Part shown: piece by piece, positions 1-5,784 of the stretch
Layout: every line of letters begins with the position of its first letter
Numbering within the stretch: position 1 is the stretch's first letter
Made by a program: the position numbers and the translations under genes
Assembly (NCBI GenBank): GCA_903827735.1
Contig: CAIKJM010000167.1
Span: forward strand, 1 to 9,883
Length of the DNA stretch: 9,883 nucleotides
Source of the DNA: an uncultured Rhodanobacter sp.
Lineage (GTDB): Bacteria; Pseudomonadota; Gammaproteobacteria; Xanthomonadales; Rhodanobacteraceae
Direction of reading: 5' to 3'
The notes under the pieces: generated by a model
The model's database searches: none
The model's input: the letters and a program-made list of their open reading frames with translations, nothing else
Told to the model about the DNA's origin: nothing

Positions 1-2
1 AA

Positions 3-167
3 ATTGGCGAGTCGCTGGCCATGTTTGATGCAGCCTCTGCACCGAAGGAGCTCTGGATCGTTCATGGCGCAAGACATGTCGACTTTTACCGCTTCAGCGG
101 AAGCACCTATCAAATCCGAGTTTTGGGTTTCTTCAATAAATGGTTGCGCGGGCCTTCATTGCAGTGA
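3..167 (+). CDS. Alpha/beta-hydrolase family protein, C-terminal end (5' truncated by window)
   Basis: This frame is open from the window edge and gives 54 residues before a TGA stop at 165-167. The segment LWIVHGARHVDFYR, followed by a helix with GFFNKWLR, matches the C-terminal end of dienelactone-hydrolase/prolyl-oligopeptidase-like alpha/beta hydrolases. In these the last catalytic residue, a histidine, sits after a beta strand in a P/G-x-x-H setting; here the likely catalytic His is in GARHVDF. The nucleophile serine and the acid residue lie outside the window, so the substrate cannot be inferred. The gene converges on the dehydrogenase gene of the opposite strand with only 14 bases between the stop codons, and no T-run terminator is seen there. 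The family call is fairly safe from the motif and the C-terminal position; the exact function is unknown. Confidence 0.7.
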   Translation: MGESLAMFDAASAPKELWIVHGARHVDFYRFSGSTYQIRVLGFFNKWLRGPSLQ

Positions 168-181
168 ATTGACGTATTGAC

Positions 182-1129
182 TCAAAGGCAGCCCATGCCT
201 TGCAAGGTGTCGCTAACAGCGCGATCAAGGTCGGTATGCGGTTCTGCGCCCAGAAACGCGACCAACTTGCGATTGTCCAGTTGCAGCGGTTGACGCCACA
301 GGTAGCGCATTTCGCGGACTTCGCGAAACATCGTGACGAAGGGCGATGCCAGCGTGACGAACCACCACGGAAACGACCGCAGGGGCAGTTTCGGATGGGC
401 GGCTGCTTTCCGAATAGCCGGCATCAAGGTGTTTCCGTCGACCCAGTGGCCGCCAAAATGAAATCGCTCGAAGGCGGCTAGATCGCTTTCGCGTTCCAGC
501 AGCAGCGCAATGGTCTTGCCGACGTCCGGCAGATAGGCCCAGGCATGCGGCAGATCGCGCTTTCCCGGGTAGCTCACGCTGCTCGGCTTTTTTCCTGGTT
601 TCAACATGGCGTTGAACCAGTTGTTGCCGGCGCGCGGGCCGAAGAAATCACCGCAGCGAAGTATCAGCGCGCGCACGCCGTGAGTCGCGGCCGCTTCGAG
701 GCGCTTTTCCATCTGCACGCGGATCCCACCTTTACGTGTAAGCGGATGCTGCGGCGAGCTTTCGCTTAAAAGCGGCAGCGCGTCTGGTCCGAAGTTGTAG
801 ACCGCGCCGGGTAACACGATGCGCGCTTTGTTTTCCCGAGCGGCGGCGATGGTGTTGTCGAGCATGGGGAGCACGACGGTGTCCCAGTTTCGATAGCCGG
901 GCGGATTAACGGCGTGCACGATAACGCCAACGCCGCGCGCGGCTTTCGCCACGTCATGCGCGCTCATGGCGTCGCCCTCATGCCATTCGATACCGGCTGC
1001 AAGATCGGTTCGCGTGGTGTCGCGTACCAATCCACGAACCGTCCAGCCGTGCTGCAAAAGTGCGCTAGCGATTTCGCTGCCGGATCCACCGGTGGCGCCG
1101 AGCACCAGAGCGATGCGTTCTACTTTCAT
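182..1129 (-). CDS. Atypical SDR / NAD(P)-dependent epimerase-dehydratase family protein
   Basis: The protein has 315 residues, normal for the family. It opens with a Rossmann strand and the dinucleotide-binding loop GATGGSG (residues 11-17), followed by a strand ending in VRGLVRD whose Arg residues suggest NADP(H) preference. The family-typical stretches HAVNPPGY (72-79), LRCGDFFGP (157-165) and HAWAYLPDVG (195-204) are present. At the place where classical extended SDRs carry the YxxxK catalytic pair, this protein reads TRKGGIRVQMEKRL (131-144), with no Tyr. That places it with atypical, NmrA-like SDRs, for which a redox-sensing or non-classical role is possible. The start is supported by a GGGAGAA ribosome site a few bases upstream. 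It is divergent from the LysR gene and is the most natural target of that regulator. It would act in the cytoplasm; the substrate is unknown. Confidence 0.85.
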   Translation of the reverse strand: MKVERIALVLGATGGSGSEIASALLQHGWTVRGLVRDTTRTDLAAGIEWHEGDAMSAHDVAKAARGVGVIVHAVNPPGYRNWDTVVLPMLDNTIAAARENKARIVLPGAVYNFGPDALPLLSESSPQHPLTRKGGIRVQMEKRLEAAATHGVRALILRCGDFFGPRAGNNWFNAMLKPGKKPSSVSYPGKRDLPHAWAYLPDVGKTIALLLERESDLAAFERFHFGGHWVDGNTLMPAIRKAAAHPKLPLRSFPWWFVTLASPFVTMFREVREMRYLWRQPLQLDNRKLVAFLGAEPHTDLDRAVSDTLQGMGCL

Positions 1130-1219
1130 GATCTTCTCCCGTGGAATGTGGGATCAGAATGAGCGCTGCGCGTCTAAATGAAAATTGCCTAAAAGCGAAC
1201 TTCTGCTATACATAAATGC
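1130..1219. promoter_or_regulatory. Divergent intergenic region between SDR and LysR genes
   Basis: These 90 bases separate two divergently transcribed genes, the usual arrangement of a LysR regulator and its target, so operators of T-N11-A type are expected here. The centre (about 1176-1200) is AT-rich compared with the flanks. I could not single out one convincing dyad as the LysR site, and no strong -35/-10 pair was seen for the minus-strand gene. Confidence 0.5.
1185..1212 (+). promoter_or_regulatory. Predicted extended -10 promoter of the LysR gene
   Basis: A -35-like TTGCCT (1185-1190) is followed by a 16-base spacer and TATACA (1207-1212), which is preceded by TG one base upstream (1204-1205), giving an extended -10. 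The expected transcription start would be about 1218-1220, practically at the ATG at 1220. Visual match only. Confidence 0.45.
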
Positions 1220-2116
1220 ATGGCTAAAAAAGAACCGGGTTGGGAGCTGTACCGTTCGTTTCTCGCAGTGATTCGCGAAGGAAGCCTGTCAGCCGCGGCG
1301 CGCAGCCTGGGCATGACTCAGCCAAGCCTGGGGCGGCACATCCGCCAGCTGGAGTCCGATCTGGGTGTCGTGCTGTTTACGCGTTCGCCACAAGGCCTTA
1401 TCCCTACTGACCTTGGCGATGAGCTCGCGACACACGCCCAAGCAATGTACGCGACCTCCGCGGCTTTGCGTCGGGCCGCCTCCGGCAGCAATAGCGAAGT
1501 GCGCGGCGTGGTCCGCGTGACCTGCAGTGAAGTGATCGGCGCCGAGGTGCTGCCACCGATACTCACGGATTTGCGGCAACGGCATCCGGACATCGTGATC
1601 GAGCTGTCGCTGTCGAACCGCAGCGAGGATCTGTTGCGCAAGGATGCGGATATCGCGGTGCGCATGGTCCGGCCGATGCAGAGAGCGCTGGTGGCGCGTC
1701 ACGTCGGTGTGATTCCACTGGGGCTCTACGCGCACCGCCGCTATCTGAAAAGCAACGGCACGCCGCTGGTGCTGGAAGACCTGCATCAGCATGCGGTTAT
1801 CGGCTATGACCATGAAACGCCGGCGCTGCGCGCCATCCGCGACAAGCTTCCGTTTGGTCGTGAGGATTTTTCGCTGCGCACGGATAGCGATCTGGCGCAG
1901 CTGGCGGCGATTCGCGCCGGCTACGGCATTGGTGGCTGCCAGTGTGCTTTGGCGGAACGCGATAAGAACCTGGTGCGCGTGTTGCCTCACGCGTTCGCGC
2001 CCAGCCTGGATACCTGGCTGGTGATGCACGAAGATCTGAAGGCCAGCCGCCGTACGCGTGTCGTGTTCGACCATCTCGCGGCGGCGCTGGTGGGCTATAT
2101 CGATGGCGCGGCGTAG
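1220..2116 (+). CDS. LysR-family transcriptional regulator
   Basis: The protein has 298 residues, the usual LTTR length. Residues about 10-67 form the winged helix-turn-helix: FLAVIREGSLSAAARSLGMT, then QPSLGRHIRQLESDLG and LFTRSPQGLIPTDLG, all classic LTTR positions. A linker helix follows, then the periplasmic-binding-like effector domain from about residue 92, starting at RGVVRVTCSEVIG. The ATG has no recognisable Shine-Dalgarno; an out-of-frame ATG lies 4 bases upstream, and the -10 element sits so close that a leaderless message is plausible. Family knowledge says such proteins are tetrameric DNA-binding regulators that respond to a small co-inducer and are often autoregulated. Divergence from the SDR gene suggests control of that gene; the effector cannot be named. 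Confidence 0.93.
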   Translation: MAKKEPGWELYRSFLAVIREGSLSAAARSLGMTQPSLGRHIRQLESDLGVVLFTRSPQGLIPTDLGDELATHAQAMYATSAALRRAASGSNSEVRGVVRVTCSEVIGAEVLPPILTDLRQRHPDIVIELSLSNRSEDLLRKDADIAVRMVRPMQRALVARHVGVIPLGLYAHRRYLKSNGTPLVLEDLHQHAVIGYDHETPALRAIRDKLPFGREDFSLRTDSDLAQLAAIRAGYGIGGCQCALAERDKNLVRVLPHAFAPSLDTWLVMHEDLKASRRTRVVFDHLAAALVGYIDGAA

Positions 2117-2152
2117 CGCAACGGCAGCGGTAAACCGCCGCATGGGTTAGAC

Positions 2153-2192
2153 GTGGCAGTGGCATTGTTGTCATGCTCATGGTCTCTGCCAC
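2153..2192. repeat. Inverted repeat ahead of the aldo/keto reductase start
   Basis: GTGGCAG (2153-2159) and CTGCCAC (2186-2192) are perfect 7-base inverted arms separated by 26 bases, ending 17 bases before the ATG at 2210. It could be an operator or a leader hairpin, or chance. A GC-rich 5-bp stem (GCGGT/ACCGC, 2127-2138) without a T-run lies upstream, after the LysR stop. Confidence 0.3.
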
Positions 2193-2209
2193 CCGAACTG
2201 GACTACTCC

Positions 2210-3178
2210 ATGCAATACCGCCGCCTCGGTTCCACCGGCCTGCAACTTTCCGCGCTGTCGTTCGGCGCATGGGTCACGTTTGGTAAGCAGGTCGGGCGGT
2301 CGCAGGCGCGCGAACTGCTGGCGCTGGTGCACGATCGCGGCGTCAATTTTTTCGACAATGCCGAGACGTACAACAAAGGTGTGGCCGAGGAGTTGATGGG
2401 CGACGTGCTGGCCGATCTGCGCTTTGCGCGCGACAGCTACTGCGTGTCGAGCAAGGTATTTTTTGGCGCAGTGGCCGATCCGCGGCCGACCCAGCGCGGA
2501 CTGTCGCGCAAGCATGTGATGGAAGCCTGTCATCAGGCGTTGCAGCGGCTGCGCGTGGATTATCTGGATCTGTATTTTTGTCATCGGCCTGATCCGGATA
2601 CGCCGATTGCGGAAACGGTGGCGGCGATGGATACGCTGATTCGCCAGGGCAAGGTGCTTTACTGGGGCACCAGCGAGTGGCCGGCCGACGCGATTCACGA
2701 GGCGCATCGTGTCGCTCGCGAAAATCATTTCTACGCGCCGGTGGTCGAGCAGCCCGAGTACAACCTGTTGCATCGCGAGCGCGTCGAAACCGAATACGCG
2801 CCGCTATACGAGGCTTACGGCATGGGCACCACGATCTGGTCGCCGCTGTCGTCTGGCCTACTGTCTGGCAAGTACAACGACGGCGTGCCGGCCGATTCGC
2901 GCGTCAATCAACCGGGCTACGAATGGCTGCGCGACAGCGTGCTGGGCAACGGAAGTGAGCGCATCGACAAGGTGCGTGCGTTGAAGCCGATTGCCGATGA
3001 GCTCGGCGCCAGCCTGGCGCAGCTGGCGATTGCCTGGTGCCTGCTCAATCCGCACGTGTCCACAGTGATGCTGGGCGCAAGCAAGACCGAACAGCTGGAG
3101 CAGAATCTCGGTGCGCTCGATGTGCTGCCGAAGATCGACGAGGCGATCCAGCAGCGGATAGAGAAGGCCGTCGCCTAG
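2210..3178 (+). CDS. Aldo/keto reductase, Kv-channel beta-subunit-like (AKR6-type)
   Basis: From ATG 2210 the protein has 322 residues, normal for a single-domain (beta/alpha)8 aldo/keto reductase. This start is preferred over a GTG at 2153 because MQYRRLGSTGLQLS is the standard family N-terminus and the 19 extra residues look unrelated. The full catalytic tetrad is visible: Asp49 and Tyr54 in FFDNAETY, Lys82 in SSKVF, His125 in FCHRPDP. NADPH-contact segments include WGTSEW, EQPEYN and SPLSSGLLSGKYN, and LLGAS-type residues occur near the C-terminus (VMLGASKTEQLEQNLGA). Features such as WVTFGKQ, GLSRKH and RPDPDTP closely recall Kv-beta subunits and bacterial AKR6/AKR14 members, which reduce aldehydes and ketones with NADPH. 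It is cytoplasmic. The ribosome site is poor. It lies downstream of the LysR gene with a 93-base gap, so co-transcription is possible but not shown. Confidence 0.92.
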   Translation: MQYRRLGSTGLQLSALSFGAWVTFGKQVGRSQARELLALVHDRGVNFFDNAETYNKGVAEELMGDVLADLRFARDSYCVSSKVFFGAVADPRPTQRGLSRKHVMEACHQALQRLRVDYLDLYFCHRPDPDTPIAETVAAMDTLIRQGKVLYWGTSEWPADAIHEAHRVARENHFYAPVVEQPEYNLLHRERVETEYAPLYEAYGMGTTIWSPLSSGLLSGKYNDGVPADSRVNQPGYEWLRDSVLGNGSERIDKVRALKPIADELGASLAQLAIAWCLLNPHVSTVMLGASKTEQLEQNLGALDVLPKIDEAIQQRIEKAVA

Positions 3179-3222
3179 ATCGGCACGCCATAGCCGGAAT
3201 GAATCGCACCGATAGACGGCAG

Positions 3223-3250
3223 TTGACACTTAAATGAGAATCATTATCAT
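3223..3250 (+). promoter_or_regulatory. Promoter of hemP unit
   Basis: A perfect -35 TTGACA (3223-3228), a 16-base spacer and TATCAT (3245-3250, five of six against TATAAT) form the best sigma-70-type promoter in the window. Predicted start of transcription is about 3257, leaving a leader of roughly 27 bases with GGAG (3274-3277) six bases ahead of the hemP ATG. Confidence 0.75.
3230..3248 (+). promoter_or_regulatory. Fur box (iron-responsive operator)
   Basis: The 19 bases match the classic Fur consensus at 15 positions, including an uninterrupted run AATCATTATC (3239-3248). The box fills the spacer and overlaps the -10 of the hemP promoter, so Fe-loaded Fur should block RNA polymerase directly. 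Transcription is therefore expected to be off in iron-rich cells and on in iron starvation. Confidence 0.85.
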
Positions 3251-3283
3251 CAATGACGTCACTGACCTTCTGCGGAGCGTGCC

Positions 3284-3502
3284 ATGTCGATTTCTACCCA
3301 GTCTCATCCCGCCGCGCACGCGGCCAGCCCGCGATCGCTGCAGCTGGTGAACACGCGGCATGCAGTAGCGGATAACGCTGCGATTCCCCGCATCTCCAGC
3401 CAGATGCTGCTGGATGGCGGGCGCGAGCTGGTCATCCAGCATCAGGGCGGGGAATACCACCTGCGTCTGACGCGCAACGACAAACTGATCCTCACCAAGT
3501 AA
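3284..3502 (+). CDS. hemP: Hemin uptake protein HemP/HmuP
   Basis: This 72-residue protein has a disordered, Ala/Ser-rich N-terminal half and a conserved C-terminal half, with ISSQMLLDGGRELVIQHQGG followed by EYHLRLTRNDKLILTK. The pattern of R(I/V)-S-S-x-x-L-L-x-G-G-R-E, I-x-H-x-G-x-x-Y-x-L-R-L-T-R, K-L-I-L-T-K to the very end is diagnostic of HemP/HmuP. In other proteobacteria this small cytoplasmic protein is needed for heme utilisation, and in some species it activates transcription of the heme receptor gene. The start is supported by GGAG six bases upstream and by the promoter and Fur box. It heads a unit with the 192-residue gene at 3639. No TonB-dependent receptor or heme ABC importer is adjacent, which is unusual for hemP. 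Confidence 0.93.
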   Translation: MSISTQSHPAAHAASPRSLQLVNTRHAVADNAAIPRISSQMLLDGGRELVIQHQGGEYHLRLTRNDKLILTK

Positions 3503-3599
3503 TTCGCCTCGAACGTCGCCGGCGGTCTTGCCGCACGCCGCAGTATCCCAGGGCCCTTGCCAGATCGTCCGCAGCCGCGGGCTCCAGCCGGCCATCAGC

Positions 3600-3637
3600 G
3601 CGTGCCTGTCACGGCACGCCATCACCGCTGGAGGTGA
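3600..3637 (+). promoter_or_regulatory. Two adjacent hairpins, the second covering a Shine-Dalgarno
   Basis: GCGTGCC (3600-3606) and GGCACGC (3613-3619) form a perfect 7-bp stem with a 6-base loop. Three bases later TCACC (3622-3626) pairs with GGTGA (3633-3637), 6-base loop, which would bury part of the strong GGAGGTG ribosome site (3630-3636) of the gene at 3639. This suggests control or attenuation of translation of the second gene relative to hemP. Pairing is seen directly; function is inference. Confidence 0.4.
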
Positions 3638-3638
3638 C

Positions 3639-4217
3639 ATGTACGACTGGCTCGATACCTTCCTTTGCACCCCGCGCGCGCGGTTCGTCGAACCTAGCGA
3701 GCGGTCGGTGCAGATCACCGCCTCGGCGCTGGCGCAGTGGCTGCCGCTGCTTGGCAGCGTGCTCTACGTGCCGTCCCGCGCCGAGGTTGATGCATCGGCG
3801 CGATGGCCGGGCGGGCTGCTCAGCGAAAGTCCGCTGCTGATGCCGCTGCTGCGCGCGCGCTATCTGCGCGTGCTGGGCATTGTTAGCGTCGACGGTCCTC
3901 GCGAGTGGATCGAATGTCTAGACGCGCGCGGCGAGATTTTGGCCCAGCTGCATTTACTGCCCGATACCGACTATCTGGTCTGGGACAGTCTGCCGGACGA
4001 AAGCCGGATAATCGCAGGCAGGCCCGGACACGGCAGGTCGCGCATGTTCCGCGGCGCCGCTGCGCACCTCATGCGCTTTCGCTGCCAGCCGCTTGCCAAC
4101 ATGCTTTGCTTGGGCGAAGCCTCGTCACCGCGCATTTCTCCCTTGGGTCGCGTGGTCGCACAGGCCATTGCCGGCTCGCAGCCGCTGCTGATGCAGGGCA
4201 TGCCGATGCTGCCGTAA
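3639..4217 (+). CDS. Uncharacterised protein in Fur-controlled hemP unit, possible heme-utilisation accessory
   Basis: I do not recognise this 192-residue protein with confidence. The ATG at 3639 is chosen because a near-perfect GGAGGTG lies just upstream; an in-frame extension to 3528 looks non-coding and holds the hairpins. No signal peptide or convincing membrane segment is seen, so it is probably cytoplasmic. Residues about 31-46 (LAQWLPLLGSVLYVPS) and 88-111 (REWIECLDARGEILAQLHL, then DTD) faintly recall the repeat domain of HemS/ChuX heme-handling proteins, where LP-x-LG-x-V and a strand with FDAQG followed by K-x-Y-L occur. The C-terminal third is rich in Arg, Met and Pro, with His131, His143 and two Cys (149, 157) as possible metal or heme ligands. 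Being 136 bases after hemP, with a terminator after it, it is probably expressed in low iron. Confidence 0.65.
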   Translation: MYDWLDTFLCTPRARFVEPSERSVQITASALAQWLPLLGSVLYVPSRAEVDASARWPGGLLSESPLLMPLLRARYLRVLGIVSVDGPREWIECLDARGEILAQLHLLPDTDYLVWDSLPDESRIIAGRPGHGRSRMFRGAAAHLMRFRCQPLANMLCLGEASSPRISPLGRVVAQAIAGSQPLLMQGMPMLP

Positions 4218-4265
4218 GTTAGAAAAGTCGCCGACCGCGGCGCGCTGATCTGTTCGCCATTGCTA

Positions 4266-4282
4266 CGCCGGAGTGTCCGGCG
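4266..4282 (+). repeat. Perfect hairpin upstream of terminator
   Basis: CGCCGGA (4266-4272) and TCCGGCG (4276-4282) pair fully with a 3-base GTG loop. It has no T-run, so alone it is not a typical terminator, but it precedes the terminator at 4294 by 11 bases and may protect the 3' end of the hemP-unit mRNA or help pause polymerase. Confidence 0.5.
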
Positions 4283-4293
4283 CGTTGATACGT

Positions 4294-4314
4294 GGTGTCC
4301 GCGGACACCTTTTT
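4294..4314 (+). terminator. Rho-independent terminator of the hemP unit
   Basis: GGTGTCCG/CGGACACC (4294-4309) is a perfect 16-base palindrome that would fold as a 6-bp stem with a CGCG tetraloop, directly followed by TTTTT (4310-4314). It lies 76 bases after the stop of the 192-residue gene and separates the iron-controlled unit from the exporter operon. Confidence 0.75.
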
Positions 4315-4361
4315 CGCCGCGTTCAACGGCTGCGAAGCCCTGTCCAGCCTCACTTTCCGTC

Positions 4362-4392
4362 TTGGCATGTGGATTGCAAAACCCCGTATAGG
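4362..4392 (+). promoter_or_regulatory. Candidate promoter of the exporter operon
   Basis: TTGGCA (4362-4367, five of six) and TATAGG (4387-4392, four of six) are the best pair between the terminator and the adaptor gene, but the 19-base spacer is longer than ideal. Predicted start would be about 4399, 25 bases before the ATG. No Fur box or obvious operator is seen here. Confidence 0.35.
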
Positions 4393-4423
4393 ACCGCCCG
4401 GTGCGCGGTCAGGGATGCATCAC

Positions 4424-5695
4424 ATGATTCGCGACACTTCCGCGCAAGACCGTATCGTCGAGGTCAAACCCAACCGCAAGCGTCGACTGATGCTGATCGG
4501 TGGTGGTGTGGTCGTGCTGGGCCTGCTGGTATGGCTGGTGCCCGGCATTGGCCGCCTGTTTTCCGCGTCGTCATCGGTCAGCGCTTCGCGCCTATCGTTC
4601 GCGACGGTCGAGCGCGGCCCATTCGTCAACGACATCGCCGCCGAAGGCAAGGTCGTCGCAGCGGTCAGCCCTACGCTGTACGCCACTTATGGCGGCGCAG
4701 TCACCCTGCAGGTGCACGCCGGCGACACGGTGAAGAAAGACCAGGTGCTGGCCACCATCGACAGCCCGGAGCTGCGCAACAAGCTGGCGCAGGAGCAATC
4801 CAAGGCCGATGCCATGCAGGTCGATTACCTCCAGTCGCAGGTGGACGCGCGTACTAAGCGCAGCGATCTGCAGAAGGCGTTCGACAACGCGCAGATCGAC
4901 GAAAAAAGCGCCGAGACCAATCTGGCACGCGAACAGAAAGCGTTCGCCGCCGGTGCGGCCACCGGCGTCGAGGTCGATCAGTCCAAGGACGCACTCGAAA
5001 AGGCGCGCATCGTGCTGGCGCATGCCAAGTCCGATCTGGGCATGAACAACGACAGTCTGAAGTTCAACATCGAGTCGAAGAAGCTCACCCACGACAACCA
5101 GATGCTGGTCGTGCAGGACCTGCAGCGCCAGGTCGACAACCTCAACGTCAAGTCGCCAGTGGATGGCCAGGTCGGCCAGCTGTTTATCGCCGAGCGCGCC
5201 ACGGTCGCCAAGGATGCGCAGCTGCTCAGCGTCATCGACCTCTCTGCGCTGCAGGTGGAAATGCAGGTGCCGGAAAGTTTTGCACGTGACCTAGGCATCG
5301 GCATGGGCGGAGAGATCAGCGGCAACGGTAACGTGTGGAAGGGTTTGGTCAGTGCCATCTCTCCCGAAGTGGTGAACGGCGAAGTCGCCGCACGCCTGCG
5401 CTTCGATGGCCCCACGCCCAAGCAGCTGCGTCAGAACCAGCGCCTGTCGGTGCGTGTATTGCTCGACAAACGCGACAACGTACTCACCGTGCAGCGCGGC
5501 TCGTTCGTCGACGAATCCGGCGGCAGCTATGCCTACGTGGTGCGCGACGGCATTGCCACCAAAACGCCAATCCGCGTCGGCACCAGCAGCATCGACAAGG
5601 TCGAGATTCTGGGCGGCCTGAAAGAGGGCGACCGCATCGTGATCTCCGGTACCGACAACTTCAAGAACGCGGCGAAGGTTGCGATCAGTAGCTAG
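4424..5695 (+). CDS. HlyD/MacA-family periplasmic adaptor subunit of ABC exporter
   Basis: From ATG 4424 the protein has 423 residues. This start is chosen because AGGGA lies 8 bases upstream and because a longer frame from GTG 4292 would begin inside the terminator; an ATG at 4415 is a possible alternative. A basic N-terminus (KPNRKRR) precedes one membrane anchor (about 22-40), giving an inner-membrane protein with a periplasmic body. The barrel-sandwich (lipoyl) halves are near 88-115 (GGAVTLQVHAGDTVKKDQVL) and 240-258 (NVKSPVDGQVGQ), flanking a charged alpha-helical hairpin (about 116-240) that would meet the TolC tip. A beta-barrel and membrane-proximal domain follow, ending in GLKEGDRIVISGTDNFK, typical of MacA-like adaptors. 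It would join the inner-membrane ABC complex to the TolC-like channel encoded downstream. Confidence 0.92.
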   Translation: MIRDTSAQDRIVEVKPNRKRRLMLIGGGVVVLGLLVWLVPGIGRLFSASSSVSASRLSFATVERGPFVNDIAAEGKVVAAVSPTLYATYGGAVTLQVHAGDTVKKDQVLATIDSPELRNKLAQEQSKADAMQVDYLQSQVDARTKRSDLQKAFDNAQIDEKSAETNLAREQKAFAAGAATGVEVDQSKDALEKARIVLAHAKSDLGMNNDSLKFNIESKKLTHDNQMLVVQDLQRQVDNLNVKSPVDGQVGQLFIAERATVAKDAQLLSVIDLSALQVEMQVPESFARDLGIGMGGEISGNGNVWKGLVSAISPEVVNGEVAARLRFDGPTPKQLRQNQRLSVRVLLDKRDNVLTVQRGSFVDESGGSYAYVVRDGIATKTPIRVGTSSIDKVEILGGLKEGDRIVISGTDNFKNAAKVAISS

Positions 5696-5696
5696 T

Positions 5697-5717
5697 GCGT
5701 TCATCCGCGAACGCGGA
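5697..5717 (+). repeat. Overlapping, mutually exclusive hairpins after adaptor gene
   Basis: GCGTTC (5697-5702) can pair with GAACGC (5709-5714), 6-base loop, or TCCGCG (5704-5709) with CGCGGA (5712-5717), 2-base loop (or 5 bp with a GAAC loop). Both share bases, so only one can form. They start one base after the adaptor stop in the 89-base gap before the ATPase gene. They may stabilise the upstream mRNA or adjust the adaptor:ATPase ratio; no T-run follows. Confidence 0.35.
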
Positions 5718-5784
5718 AATCAAAAGCGGTCGTCCACGCCCGCATTCATGAATCTAACTCAATACACCACCGAGGAAACGCACC

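Noticed and set aside
1289..2143. Long open frame (284 codons) on the minus strand opposite the LysR gene
   Set aside because: It lies wholly antisense to a clear LysR gene; its product is rich in Arg, His and Gln with no recognisable domain, as expected from a high-GC codon shadow.
2153..2209. N-terminal extension of the aldo/keto reductase from a GTG at 2153
   Set aside because: The family N-terminus starts at MQYRRLG (ATG 2210); the added residues are unrelated, although neither start has a strong ribosome site.
3179..3222. Possible terminator after the aldo/keto reductase
   Set aside because: Only 4-5 bp arms (CGGC/GCCG, ATCGG/CCGAT) without a T-run; too weak to call.
3503..3545. GC-rich inverted repeats just after hemP as a terminator
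   Set aside because: Short overlapping CGGCG/CGCCG pairings without a T-run; termination here would also cut off the next gene, which has a strong ribosome site.
3528..3638. N-terminal extension of the 192-residue gene
   Set aside because: A near-perfect GGAGGTG directly before ATG 3639 decides the start, and the extension region is occupied by perfect hairpins.
4292..4423. N-terminal extension of the adaptor from a GTG at 4292
   Set aside because: The GTG lies within the predicted terminator hairpin, has no ribosome site, and the extra 44 residues do not resemble an adaptor N-terminus.
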